Positions 10,779 to 23,130 of a stretch of DNA of 64,000 nt are shown in pieces. This DNA comes from Odiellus spinosus (taxonomy: Eukaryota; Arthropoda; Arachnida; Opiliones; Phalangiidae). The stretch lies in NCBI GenBank assembly GCA_963920705.1, contig OY987237.1:16646601-16710600 (forward strand), in the 5' to 3' direction. The translations under genes and the position numbers were made by a program. Numbering within the stretch: position 1 is the stretch's first letter; each line of letters opens with the position of its first letter. The notes beneath the pieces are model-generated. The model did not search any database, was not told where the DNA came from, and worked only from the letters and a program-made list of their open reading frames with translations.

Positions 10779-13261
10779 ATGGCATCGGCTTTAACGCCGT
10801 GTACGGATAGCTCGCAAGATACTTGTACTAGCGAAACTAGTACGGGTCATACGCCTGGTAAGATCCCTCAATTTTATTCGAAGTTAATTACGTAAATTTA
10901 CGTAATTAAACCCTTTTAGATTCGTCGCCTAGTGTCAATACTGGTGTGGCAAAAACCAACTCTTCAGTAAGCCTAACAATCAGTGGAAACTTTCCGACTA
11001 CCGCTACTGGTCTTACTCCTTTAAGTTTATCCAGTCAAAATAGCGTCAGTAATTTGGATTTATTACAAAAACGACGGAGTTCTTCCCGATCTATAAAAAG
11101 AAAGAAATTCGATGACGAATTGGTCGAAAGTAGTTTTTTTAAAACCGAAAGACGTAGTGGAAGCGCAAGTGCGGGAAGTACGAGCGCGACTACTCCCGTT
11201 TCTAGAAGCTCTTTACCAGCTGGAGTAATCGGAATAGGGGGACCAAATACGGTAGATTTATTCCCCACTACTAATTTAAATACGTCGACTGACGTTTTGA
11301 CGAGTGAAATTCCCGTACTCTCAATCGCTGAGAAAAAGAAACCCTCAAAATCAACCCCGAAAAGACTTAAAAAAACAAAAACCGCTCAATCAGTTTTAAC
11401 GAAAGATTTGGGTCGATGGAAACCTACCGATGATCTGGCACTCATAATTTCCGTTCAAAGGGTAAGCCACTCTTTGGTCCCCTTAATTTAAATCAATTTA
11501 AAAATAATTAAACGTACATTTAGACAAACAATTTAGAAGCGGTTCATCGCGGTGTTAAATTCTCTTGTCGTTTTACTTTGCAAGAGATTCAAGAGCGATG
11601 GTACGCTCTTCTTTATGATCAAGCTATTTCCAAGTACGTAATGATCTTTCCTGAATTTAATTAAAGTTAAGTACAATGATAAATTAAATTTCAAAGAGTG
11701 GCTTTATCGGCCATCAAACAACTTCATCCCGATGCCGTTGCTCAAGTTCAAAGCAAAGCTCTTTATAGTCTCGAAGAAGAGAAAATATTGAGCGTCATTA
11801 TGTCCGTACGTCTAAACTCTTCATTAATTTTAGAATTAAATTTAATTCTGGTTCTCGATTAAGACGAGTCAACCGAATCTGGAAACTTTCCAAGATCTTT
11901 TATCGAAACACTCGGAAGTATTTTTAGCCACGAGAACGCCCAAATCTCTGCTTTCTCATTGGACGCTCATGAAACAATATCATTTATTGCCAGATCAAAT
12001 TGGTATTAATTAAATTAATTTCGATTAAATTGTTTAATTCAATTTTTGGTTTCAATCGCGGCTTCAGTTCAACCTCTTCCCAAAGGAGATCAACTCTCCA
12101 ATTTTTCTGACGCTGAAGATATGCTAGAGGATTCCCAATTACAGTAAGTCGCGATTAAATTTAATTTACTTAAATTATTTGTAATTGAAAATTAAATGTT
12201 TTAATTTAAAATTGACAATAATTAAGAATTTTCTAATTTAATTCTGTTTATTTTATAAATAATTCTAATTTACTGTTTAATTTAATTTTGGTTTGTGAAT
12301 TAATTCTAAATTAGTTTAATTGAGAAATTAGTTTATTTGTGATTTTAAATTAATCTAATTGAGATTTTAAATTAAACTAATTGTGATTTTAAATTAAAAC
12401 TAATTGTGGATTTAATTTAGTTTAGTTGTGAATTTAAATTAGTTTAATTGAGAAATTAAATTAGTTTAATGAGGAATAAAATAGAAAATTAACTACCAAT
12501 TAAATTTTAGATAGATTTAAATAATTTTTAATTGAAACAATTAATTTTAAATTATTGATAATTTAATTTGAATCTTATTTTTTCATAATTTTGAATAATC
12601 TTTGAATTGGTTTTTAGGGAAACTCGCGACGAAGCTCTCGAACACGGTAACGATTAAATCAAAAATGAACAATTACGACGAGAGATTTGAATTTTAAAAT
12701 TAATTTCAAAATGCGATTATAGAATTATCGGTAATGGATCGCAAATCCAAATTAGAAATCCGCAAACTGGAGAACGAGATTCCAAAATGGCAAGTGTTGG
12801 TCGACACGATCACTGGTGTTTCTCCCCCTGATTTCGACAATCAAACCTTGGCCGTTCTCAGAGGTCGTTTAGTTCGATATCTCATGAGATCCAAAGAAGT
12901 ATAAATTCGTATTTAAATCTAATTATTATTATAATAATAATAATTAATATTTAAACGCAAGATTACCATCGGTCGAAATACCAAAGTAAGTAAGGTGGAC
13001 GTGGACCTTTCGTTGGAAGGTCCCGCTTGGAAAATCTCTCGTCAACAAGGAACCATAAAATTAAAAACTACGGGAGAATTCTTCGTATTTAACGAAGGAA
13101 AGAGATCGATCTTCGTTGACGGCAAACCGGCTCTTCCAAACACTAAATATAAACTCAATTCAAATTCCGTTATCGAATTTGCCGGATTAAGATTCATTTT
13201 CTTAATCAATCAAGATTTGGTCAATGCCATGCGACAAGAACAGGCCAAAAATGCCCTTTAA
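10779..13261 (+). CDS. MCRS1: Microspherule protein 1 (MCRS1 / Rcd5 orthologue)
   Basis: Nine exons: 10779-10857, 10920-11461, 11524-11633, 11697-11805, 11864-12002, 12068-12143, 12618-12646, 12723-12898, 12962-13261. They total 1,560 nt, 519 residues, in frame throughout. The N-terminal third is Ser/Thr-rich with the conserved basic RSIKRKKFDDELVESS block. The MCRS N-terminal domain follows (about 190-370: KDLGRWKPTDDL, GVKFSCRFTL, ERWYALLYD, QPLPKGDQ, NFSDAEDM). A charged helical segment is next, then a C-terminal FHA domain (about 418-515: GRNTK, DVDLSLEGPAWKISR, FLINQDL). MCRS1 belongs to the NSL histone acetyltransferase complex and to INO80, and has roles at centrosomes and spindle fibres. 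Conserved blocks run nearly the whole length and the gene looks intact. Confidence 0.97.
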
Positions 13262-13300
13262 CCCCCTTTCCAATGTTTTGTTTACTATTTTTGCTATGTA

Positions 13301-13306
13301 AATAAA
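13301..13306 (+). terminator. Poly(A) signal AATAAA of MCRS1
   Basis: A canonical AATAAA lies 40 nt after the MCRS1 stop codon, which implies a very short 3' UTR. Confidence 0.7.
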
Positions 13307-13539
13307 TTTTATATCAAATCATCGCTTCGTTTAAAAACAAACGTTTTTCTTGGTTTTTTAGATGTTTGAAACGAATTATATGTCAATTTTTCAATCCTTA
13401 CATCGTAAGAAACAATTTATTTGACGCTAGGATTAAATTTGAAATCGTTTTGATGAGAATATCCCTTAATAAAACTTTTTATTATTATTATGATTACTTA
13501 TAGATGATAATAATAGACTTATGATAACACGCGTAGACG

Positions 13540-13845
13540 CTTTCAAAGAAAAGTGGGTCAAGGACGCGCGGCAGGAAGCCGTCAAGGTCACGTTTTCAAG
13601 GGAAAATGGAAATAAATCCTAGAAATAGTTTACGATTAGGACGCGCATGCGCGATAAAAGAAGCCGCGCGAGTATTTCCCATGAAAACTGCCTCAGCCAA
13701 TGAAAGGAGAGTTTAAGGAATTTCTATCGCGTAGGAATGCGGAAGTCTATTTCCCTCCCGCCGAGTACGGCGCGTAATATCAGGGGTTTAACCCACCATT
13801 CCGTCAATGAAATTTACTACAGCCAATGAAAAGAGAGTATAATAT
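13540..13845. promoter_or_regulatory. Promoter-like cluster between two convergent 3' ends
   Basis: A perfect palindrome CGCGCATGCGCG (13642-13653) matches the NRF-1 consensus. Two CCAAT boxes (13697-13701 and 13823-13827) sit in near-copies of CAGCCAATGAAAGGAGAGT. The segment is locally CpG-rich. It lies between the 3' end of MCRS1 and the 3' end of the chitin-binding gene, where a promoter would not be expected. No associated coding exon was found. Confidence 0.35.
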
Positions 13846-13951
13846 TAGGAGGGGAACAATTACGTAAACAGTAGGCCTAGCGTTTTTTTTTTTTTGGTCT
13901 AAAAAATGGCGCGTCTTTTTAAACTTTAGGCTTAGCTACAAAAAGCATATA

Positions 13952-14174
13952 CAGGGTGTTTCTGAAATGGTGGTTGGACCGAAACTATACTCAATGATAA
14001 AATACGTTTAGTTATTTAGCTGGTTTATTAAAGCGCGCTCAGAAAAATTTATTTTAGCATTGAGTATACGTTTATTAGTGTGTGTTAAGGGGTCATCCGT
14101 ACATGATTCATTTCGTGTTTCTTAAACGGCGCCCCGTACGACAAAACGTCGTAGAACATTTTCGAAACATCCTG
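13952..14174. mobile_element. MITE, probably Tc1/mariner-like (TA target), 223 bp
   Basis: The termini are CAGGGTGTTTCTGAAATG and its diverged inverse (GAAACATCCTG at the right end), flanked by TA on both sides (13950-13951, 14175-14176). A second internal inverted pair, around ATACTCAATG and CATTGAGTAT, adds a foldback. No ORF is present. The TA duplication points to the Tc1/mariner group, but the flanks read TATA, so other TA-inserting families are possible. Confidence 0.65.
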
Positions 14175-14529
14175 TATATCATTTTTATCTTATTTGGAAA
14201 ACGGGTCAAAATTCAAATTTCAATATTTTTTTTATTGAGCGAGAGATATTTTTACAGATAAAAGTATTGTTTTTTTAGCGAGGAGAGTAAATTGATCCGT
14301 ATACCTTGATTTTAATTTCACTTTAATTATTTAAATAATTTAATTAATATTTATAAAGGTTCTAGTTTTAAAACAAACTTCGAATTATTCAAATAATGTT
14401 TAAACAATAGATAAAATCTCTTAAAAATTAACACAAAAATTTGATTGAAAAAAAAAAAACGACTTAAACTATATAGGTATATTTGTAGAATTTGAAATAT
14501 TTCGTAGAATTACGATAGAATTATATAAT

Positions 14530-14535
14530 TTTATT
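14530..14535 (-). terminator. Poly(A) signal of the chitin-binding protein gene
   Basis: AATAAA on the minus strand, about 95 nt after the stop codon at 14629-14631. Confidence 0.6.
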
Positions 14536-14628
14536 CAAATTTGTAGATTATAAAAGTCCCGAAAAATAGTTATTTTTTCTAATATAGAGAAATAGGAAAT
14601 TTGTTAGATGAAAATATTTTCGTCTATT

Positions 14629-17600
14629 TTATCCCTTGATGGATTTCACCGATTTGGTTTGAGGGGTCGAATCTCGCGGCGCGTCGCTTCTAATCGGTAC
14701 ACCGAGTAATTCGGATATGTAAGCCGTCTTCGACAACAACGGGGTGTTTGGATCCGAACTGTCCGCTTGTTGGGATAGGCTAGGGCTTTGGGCCTCTTGA
14801 ACGATTACGGTCGATTTCTGTTGGGCCAATGGTTCCGCCGGTGCCGATACCACGTTGACTTGTTCCAACGACGAAGGCCTACTTTTCCTCAGGGACTCGA
14901 AGTTGGTCGGGAAAGCCGGTTCTTGTTCCAGAATTTGACCGCTGGACTTTTGTTGGGTTAACGGGCTCGAATCTTTCTCTTGAATCAAGATAGTACTTGG
15001 TTGTTGAGACCCGCTGATCTGATTCGATCTTGATAGAACCGATGGGCTGATTTGAATGGCTGGAGCTGCTGGTCTGATTTGAATGGCAGGTGCGATCGGT
15101 CTGATTTGATTAGCTGGAGCTGAGGCGGTTAGTCTAAAAGCTGGAGCAGCCGGTCTGATTTGAATAGCTGGAGCAGCCGGTCTGATTTGTATAGCTGGAG
15201 CTGCCGGTCTGATTTGAATAGCTGGAGCTGCAGGGGTGAATCGAAAAGCTGGAGCTGCAGGGGTTAATTGAATAGCTGGAGCTGCCGGTCTGATTTGAAT
15301 AGCTGGAGCTGCCGGGGTGAATCGAATAGCTGGTGCAGCTGGTCTGATTTGAATAGCTGGAGCTGCAGGGGTGAATCGAATAGCTGGTGCAGCTGGTCTG
15401 ATTTGAATGGCTGGAGCTGCAGGGGTTAATTGAATAGCTGGTGCAGCTGGTCTGATTTGAATGGCTGGAGCTGCAGGGGTGAATCGAATAGCTGGTGCAA
15501 CGGGTCTGATTTGAATGGCTGGAGCCGCCGGTCTGAGTTGAATAGCTGGTGCAACGGGTCTGATTTGAATGGCCGGAGCCGCCGGTCTGATTTGAATAGC
15601 TGGAGCTGCTGGAGTGAGTTGAATGGTTGGGGTACTTAATCGACGCGGTGGCGATGGAAGCGGGAGAGGTATTCTACGGGGAGCTTGGGGCTGGGGTAGT
15701 TGCTGAGGAATAATAGGTCGTGGTCCTTGTTGAAGAATATTGAGTTGTGGTCGAGAAGCGGTTAGTATTTGATTTTGTCTGGAAATTACATCCGATGGTC
15801 GTCTGGCTTGAGATGGCGCGGGTCTAGCCTGTTGGGCGTAACTTTGTCCGTAGCCTTGTCCTCCTTGACCCACGACAAAAGCGGATCCTCCTTGTTCTCT
15901 CAAGTAACCGCCGTATTGTTGGTTACCTAGAACCGCTCCTGATTGGTCCAAAATAACCAACTGTTCGCCACCTTGTTGACTGCCTCGAAGACCCCCTTGT
16001 CCGTCTAATACTACGATCTGTCCACCTTGTTGACCTCCTTGAATTCCGCCCTGTCCTTGACCGTCTAATACTACAATTTGGCCTCCTTGTTGACCGCCTT
16101 GAATTCCGGCCTGTCCTTGACCGTCTAATAATACAATTTGACCACCTTGTTGACCGCCTTGAATTCCAGCCTGTCCTTGACCGTCTAATAATACAATTTG
16201 GCCACCTTGTTGACCTCTTTGAATTCCACCTTGTCCTTGTCCGTCTAAGAATACAATTTGGCCTTCTTGTTGACCTCTACCCTGACCTTGGGCTAATCTT
16301 TGCCCGCTACCTCGTTGAGCGCCAATTTGTCCTTGACGCGCACCCGATTGATCCAAAATAACCAACTGTTCACCTCCCTGTTGAATACCTTGAAGACTTT
16401 GTAAACCGCTTTGTCCTGGTCCGTCTAAGAATACAATCCCGCCTCCTTGTTGACCTCGTGAACCCTGACCTTGAACTAAAATTTGTCCGTTTCCCCGTTG
16501 CCCACCCTGGCCTAATAGCGCAATCCGTTGTCCACCTTGATTTCCTCCGATAAATTGTCCATTATCGAAGGCGCCGTACTGGGCAGGGAGTAAAAGCGGT
16601 TGAAGCGCGGCCGCGCTTCTGGTTCCGTAAGAAGCTACTGGTCTTGGTCTAGGAGCCGTGATTGGTCTTGGCGCGGTGACTGGCCTTGGAACGTATCTCG
16701 CCGGAGCTGGTAATGGAGCCGGTAACGGAGCCAATAAAGGCGCTGGAATTTGGCGAAGGATCGGAGCGGGTCCGGAACTCCTCAAACTCGGGCTGACGAG
16801 AGAATCTCTAGGGATAGTTTTGCGAATAATTTGCGGCTGAGACCTCGATCCCGCACCGCCGGACGACGAAGCTGGTCTGACAACGGTTTTACGAACTATT
16901 TGTACTGGTCCGGAACTTCTTAAAGACGGTGAAACCGACGAGTCCCTGATGATGGTTTTACCCGAACTTCTCAACAAAGGAGATGCCGAGGAATCTTTAA
17001 TAATGGTTTTTCCGGCGCTTCGGATCGACGAAGATGGGGCCGAAGTTCTGAGAAAGTCTCTGGGTTCTTGGACTACCACAATTTTTTCCTGTTGAGAAAA
17101 CGGTCCCGAGCCCAAAGACGATCCAGAGTCCAAGCTTTGGATAAGTACTGGTTCCGGAGCTTGTTCTTGGATAAGTACTCGCTGAGCTGGTTGAGTGGTT
17201 TTTAAAGAAGATGCCGGGGCGGAGTTTCTGATGATAGTTTTTCCGGATCGCTGGAGAGTGTTTCCTAAAACGGAAGCGTCGTTTCGAATGATAGTTTTTG
17301 TGACAGCTGGCCCGGAAGAGCTCCTAGCCGGTTGGATAGTTTTGATAGAAATTGGCGCTTGACTTCCGGATGATGGTGAGGCGGTCTTTATAGAGATCGG
17401 TCCAGCGTTTCGTAGAGACGGTTGGACGGTTTTGATAGAGACGGTACCCGGTCCCGATGACGAAGCTGGTTTAATGGTTTTGATAGAAATTGGCGCTGAT
17501 GATGGTGATGATGAAGAAATGGTTTTGATAGAACTCGGACCGGCGTTTCGTAGAGACGACGAAGCTGGTTGGACGGTTTTGATAGAGATTGGTCCAGAGT

Positions 17601-20600
17601 TTCGTAGAGAAGGAGATGACGAAGAAGCTGGTTGGATGGTTTTGATAGAGATTGGTCCAGAGTTTCGTAGAGAAGGAGATGACGAAGAAGCTGGTTGGAT
17701 GGTTTTGATAGAACTCGGACCGGCGTTTCGTAGAGACGAAGAAGCTGGTTGAACGGTTTTGATAGAGATTGGTCCTGAGCTTCGTAGAGAAGGAGATGAC
17801 GAGGAAGCTGGTTTGATGGTTTTGATAGAAACGGTTCCTGGTCCCGATGACGAAGCTGGTTTGACGGTTTTGATAGAAACGGTTCCTGGTCCCGATGACG
17901 AAGCTGGTTGGATGGTTTTGATGGACACGGCTGCGGGTCCAGAAGAAGAAGCTGGTTTAATTGTTTTAATAGAAGATGGAGACAGGGAGGAACCAGTTTT
18001 GATCGAGATTGGCGCGGCGTTTCGTAGAGTCGGTAGTGAAACCGAACCTCCGTGGACGGTTTTAATCGAGAGGGGTCCTGATCTTTGTAGTGGCGACGAA
18101 GAACTTCCGGTCTTGATAGAGATAGGCGCGACGTTTCTTAAAGACGGAGACGATGTTTTAATCGAAATCGGTCCAGCGTTTTTTATAGAACTTCCTGTGG
18201 TTTTAATAGAGATTGGTTCGGACCTTCCCAGAGAAGACGAGGAACTTCCGGTTTTTATAGAGATGGGTCCGGCGTTTCTAAGAGACGAAGATGACAAGCT
18301 TCCGCCGGTTTTAATTGAAATGGGTCTAGTTCTGCCAAGAGGTAACGATGAACTTCCGGTTTTGATAGAGATTGGTCCGGCGTTTCTAAGAGAAGGAGCT
18401 GTCAAGCTTCCGGTAGTTTTAATAGAAATTGGTCCAGCGTTTCTTAGGAATGGCGAAGACGCTCCGAGTTGCCCGGCGTTAAGAAATCCTGATGGGCCGA
18501 GCTGGTCAATGGGCACCAAGACCAGTTGTTCCTGTTGCGGCGCTACTTGCGATAAAACAAGCTGCGGCTCTGGCTCTTGCTGTTGAATAATTAGTTGAGG
18601 CTGTTGAATGGCCCGACTTAAGGACGGACTGGCGATTCTGGCTGGCCCCTTAGCCGACGGACTCGGTACGGTCTTGATGCTTAAGGCTGGTCCCGGTTGA
18701 GACGCTCTAGAAAGACCGCCTAATGAGGACCCGGCATTCGTTTGGCTGATTTGTTCCAACGGTCCAGAGGAACCGATGTTTTGTTGAATCACTACAGCGG
18801 GTTCTCCGGACAGCGCCGATTGGCTAATTGGACCGCTGCTCAGGGACGGACCTCCGCGACTAAGCGGTTGCTCGATGATAATTTGGTCCCTAATAATTGG
18901 CCCTCTTAATGCCGGTCCCCCCGAGAGAGAAGATTGACTTAGTTGCTCCAAGGGGCCGCTCGATTGGCTAAGTTGTTCCAAGGGTCCCGAAGATTTGATC
19001 GCGATGGCCGGACCTTGGCTAATTTGTTCCAACGGGCCGGTTGACTGGGAAAGAGGACCTTGACTAATTTGTTCCAAGGGTCCCGAAGATTTGATGGCGA
19101 TGGCCGGACCTTGGCTAATTTGTTCCAAGGGTCCCGAAGATTTGATCGCGATGGCCGCCGGACCTTGGCTAATTTGTTCCAACGGTCCCGAAGATTTGAT
19201 GGCGATGGCCGGACCTTGGCTAATTTGTTCCAAGGGCTCCGAAGATTTGACCGCGATGATCGGACCTTGGCTGATTTGTTCCAACGGGCCGGTTGACTGG
19301 GAAAGAGGACCTTGGCTAATTTGTTCCAAGGGGCCGGATGATTGAGATTGTTGAGAAATTGGCGCTTCGCTAATTAGAACGACGCTGGATTTTTGTTCGA
19401 TGGGGCCTTGGCTAATTTGTTCCAACGGGCCGGTTGATTGAGGAGCGATCAATTTCTGGCTAATTTGTTCTATCGGTCCGGAGCTGAGTTCTTGCACGAT
19501 GGGTCCCTGACTGATGGCTTCCAAAGGACTCGATCGGAGAACGGAATCGCTAATTTGCGTAATCTGTTCCAGTGGTCCGCTAGAGGCTTCTTGGGAAATT
19601 GGGCCTTGGCTAATTTGAACGATTGGTCCAGAATCTTGACCAGCTGGTCCTTGGCTAATTTGTTCTAAAGGTCCGCTCGACTTTAATAAAGCAGCACCGC
19701 CGTCTGGTCCTTGACTAATTTGAACGATTGGTCCGGAATCTTGACCAGCTGGTCCTTGGCTAATTTGTTCTAAAGGTCCGCTTGACTTTAATAGAGAAGC
19801 TCCGCCGTCTGGTCCTTGACTAATTTGTACGATTGGTCCCGAATCTTGACCAGCTGGTCCTTGGCTGATTTGTTCTAAAGGTCCGCTCGACCTTATCAAA
19901 GACTCTTGGACGGCTGGTCCTTGGCTAATTTGGACGATTGGTCCGGAATCTTGACTAGCGGGCCCTTGGCTAATTTGCCTCGGCTGTCCGCTCAACCTTA
20001 AGAGATCTTGGGTGGCCGCCTCTTGGCTAATTTGGACGACGGGTCCCGAATCTTGACTAGCGGGTCCTTGGCTAATTAGAACGGTTGGTTCGGATTCCCG
20101 AATGGAAGGCTCTGGGCTAATAATTCGAGTGACCGGTCCACTCGAGACGAGCGCCGGTTCGCTGGACTTGAAATCAACTTCTTGTACTTCGAGGGCCGGT
20201 GATTGGACGGATCTGAGTTGTACGGCCGCTAAGAGGTCGGTGGGAGGCGGGGCGTTTAGTCGGCGAGCGAAGGCTCCGGGGCTTAGGGGTAAGGGGCTTT
20301 TGACCTTGAAGACGGTGTCGGACCCTTGGGCTTCCTTGTCAGTTTCTCCGAAATCTTCGGCGCTGCCCAAGAGACTATTCAGGTGATAATGATTGGGAGC
20401 GTCCTCGCATTTGACGTTGTACCAGTAGTCGCAAGTCTGCGTCTTTTGGTTGAAGATGGTTCCCGTCACGCACATGAAACTAGTTTTCTTGTTGCGATGA
20501 CAGACGTGATAGATCTGAGAGAGAGAAAAGATCGCGTATTAATTAAGTCTGGCATTCATAATTATGACATAAAATCGTAATACCTGACAACTGGTTTCGA

Positions 20601-21081
20601 CGTCGGCGTAATGTCCGTCGAACTCCTGATCGGAGCACTTGAAGTTGGTTTGGGGTATTTCGGCGTAGTTGGGGTAATTCACCCCCGGTTCTCCCGCTCC
20701 CACGCTGTGTTTTCCACCGTCGCCGTATTTATAAGATCCATCGTCGTAATGCTAAATTTAAACGATTGAAAATAAACCTCGAATCAAATTATTCTACTCT
20801 TTGATTATTATCGTAATTATTTACGTCTAACGGTTTGTAAGAGCCGTCATCGTAGTCACTCGCGTCACGGCGTCGATTCTGTCGAATAAAGATCGAGATT
20901 AACTATTAATCCCCAATTAACTATTATTAATTGGATAATTAATTCGTTTCAAAATAGGCTTAAGATAGGAAATGGCTGCAATTGCATTCTCCCTTTACTT
21001 CTCCCATGTACTTACGACAGTTTCCTGGGCGGTAGAAACGGCGATTCCGACGGCTAACAGGCAGATGAAGCGAACCCCCAT
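14629..21081 (-). CDS. Giant secreted chitin-binding (type-2/CBM14) protein with four tandem-repeat regions
   Basis: Exons 21016-21081, 20825-20878, 20584-20751 and 14629-20514 give 6,174 nt, 2,057 residues; all junctions are phase 0. Residues 1-18 are a signal peptide (cleavage STA/QE). A short YDDGSYK linker precedes one type-2 chitin-binding domain with its six cysteines at 79, 95, 101, 111, 124 and 132, including the arthropod-typical GHYADVETSCQ and GTIFNQKTQTCDYW. The rest, mostly one 5.9-kb exon, is repetitive. In order: SGPLEQISQGP units, ISIKT units, KTIIRDSS units, a Gly/Gln-rich block with a 20-residue period, and a 9-residue Ala/Pro/Ile block (AIQIRPAAP). The last 135 residues are unique. 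No other cysteines are obvious in the repeats. It probably anchors to chitin in cuticle or peritrophic matrix through the N-terminal domain. The matrix role is inferred; the domain is clear. Confidence 0.93.
15040..15630 (-). repeat. Tandem 27-bp (9-residue) AIQIRPAAP array
   Basis: About 22 in-frame copies encode AIQIRPAAP, with variants AIRFTPAAP, AIQLTPAAP and AIQLRPVAP. Neighbouring variants alternate in pairs, as if the array also expanded by 54-bp or larger units. Confidence 0.9.
15950..16560 (-). repeat. 60-bp (20-residue) Gly/Gln-rich tandem repeats
   Basis: Units read GQGQAGIQGGQQGGQIVLLD. Several copies between about 16010 and 16250 differ by only a few bases, which suggests recent expansion. 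Diverged copies flank them. Confidence 0.85.
17330..18470 (-). repeat. ISIKT repeat block
   Basis: Units contain GPISIKT followed by variable Ser/Pro/Leu/Arg spacers (typically SSSPSLRNA). The unit length varies but the ISIKT core is well kept. Confidence 0.85.
18890..20110 (-). repeat. SGPLEQISQGP repeat block
   Basis: The core SGPLEQISQGP alternates with spacers such as AIAIKS or AGQDSGPIVQISQGPDGGA. At least three near-identical long units lie at about 19615-19920. Confidence 0.85.
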
Positions 21082-22206
21082 TGAACAGAATCTGCAAATA
21101 GTTTCAAAACCAAAAAAACCTTTCCAATTATAATTTATTAATATATTCTGATTTTCTATAATGTTTTGGTTATCACTGATGAAGTATTAATTATATTATA
21201 ATAATTTTATTTGTTCAATATGGAATCGGCAGCTCCCTTTGTTTGGGTGTAGAAAAACGAATACGAAAATAGCGCCGTGTTCCGAGTCCCTTTATACCTT
21301 TTTCATCCATACTATTACCAGAAGTAATATATGGGAAATAAATAACTCTCTCACGCCTGCTTAAGGCATTTTTAATTTTAGTTTTCAGCCCAGCGTAATA
21401 TTATTTTTACCATTTTCAAATATATCAGTTCATTTTTCATTTTTATTCAAAATGCAACTTTCTTTTTCTGTTTTTTCTTTAGATTCAACGAAATTGAAAG
21501 TTATTCGAAATGGTTTCTTATAAATTGAGCGCCTATGGTCCACTAAAAACTGGATAACTAGAGCCGTAATCCAACGAAACTTCGAATGAAAGGTAATTCA
21601 TTTTTTTCTTATTTTTAAATCCGATTATAAAAGTTTCTGGTGTAAATCTCGGTTAAAAATTAGCGTACGGCATTGAGATGCTCCCTTAATCTGGTTAGTT
21701 AGATCTAAACTATAATTATTATTAGAGTACGTGTATGGAGAACGGATAGGGGGGGGGGTGACATCCGTCTTTGACGCGTACCGTGACCTTTTTAACCTTT
21801 TCCAAAAACTGGATTTCTTAATCTTAACGGGACTAAAAAAACGAAAAGTAAAAATTCCCTCCTATATTTTATTTTGCAAGATCTTTTTTTTTTTTAATAA
21901 AAAACGCGAATCAGATAAAATAAAGAGTCAATAAGGTCACCATCGAAAAGGAAATCGAAAAAAAAAAAAAAAAAAAAAACGATGAATTGCGAAAAAAATC
22001 TCGCAAGCTTGATATCTAAGATTGACTAAAGAACTTAAAGAAGATTCTTAATTTATGACTTCTAGACTACTAGTCTCGAATTCCGTAACTATTTCTTTCA
22101 AGGGATTAAGAAACTACAATCAAAATTAAACTTAATCCTCGCGTAATCGGGGAAATAACATTATACAGCTAATTCTCATAAGCAATTTCGGGGGGAGAAA
22201 AGTCTA

Positions 22207-22642
22207 CAGGTTAGGGAAAACACGCAAAAGTCAGGGAAATTTAAGATATTTTAAAAAGTCAGGGAATTTAAAGATATTTTAAAAAGTCAGGGAATTTAAA
22301 GATATTTTAAAAAGTCAGGGAAAAGTCAGGGAATTTAAAGATATTTTAAAAAGTTAGGGAAAAGTCAGGGAATTTTACGATATTTTAAAAAATCAGGGAA
22401 AAGTCGGGGAATTTTAAAATATTTTAAAATGTCAGGGAATTTTAAGATATTTCGAGAAGCCAGGAAATTACAATCATTATCCGCGAGATTCGAAGCTGAC
22501 CGGGTCAGATTCGCCCGCAGTTTGGCGAACGCAATTATTTACAAAATTAAAGGTTAAAAATTGTGTAGTATTAGCCGAAAAGGTCAGGGAAAAACCTGCA
22601 AAAGTCAGGGAATTTGAATCTGAAATAACTGTATCAACCCTG
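22207..22642. mobile_element. MITE with expanded AAGTCAGGGAATTT subterminal repeats
   Basis: The left end CAGGTTAGGG and right end AACCCTG are diverged inverted termini. Between them about eight imperfect copies (about 28 bp) of AAAGTCAGGGAATTTAAAGA are followed by a unique core (GTTTGGCGAACGC, GTAGTATTAGCC). Relatives sharing this core are at 31895-32277 and 45676-45990. No target duplication is recognisable. Confidence 0.7.
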
Positions 22643-23066
22643 CAATAGATATTTTAAAAATATTTGAAGACTTTTCATTCCAAATTACGTTTCAATTTCC
22701 CTTTAAATTTGAAAAATCGATTTAAATTCAGGACGAGTCGGGAGTTGTACGGTCGAAAAGAATACGAAATCCGGTCTAGATCTTCTTCAATTTAACTTTC
22801 AACGTAATGTACCTTTCGAAATAGCTGAGTTTTTTTTTAATTCTTCCGTTTTTATACCTTAAAATTTTGATGATATCAATTTATTTTTTGCTCTTACTCT
22901 ATTGAGTCACGGGTTAACGGTAAAATTAATCCCAACCCTTCTCCGAGATAGAAAGCCAAATAGAGATTAAAAAGGATAATTTAATTTTATCGACTCTACC
23001 GTTAAAAATAAAACTCGAATGTTTCTCGTTAGTGAAATATTAGTTAGCCAAGATTAGAGGCGAAAC

Positions 23067-23130
23067 AACCTAAAGGGGTGGGGTCAACCTAAAGGGGTGG
23101 GGTCAACCTAAAGGGGTGGGGTCAACCTAG
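23067..23130. repeat. 19-bp unit in three perfect tandem copies
   Basis: CAACCTAAAGGGGTGGGGT is repeated exactly three times, followed by a partial CAACCTA. Confidence 0.9.

Noticed and set aside
17432..18586. Two long plus-strand frames opposite the chitin-binding gene
   Set aside because: They are antisense shadows of the ISIKT repeats; the minus strand carries the signal peptide, chitin-binding domain and splice sites.
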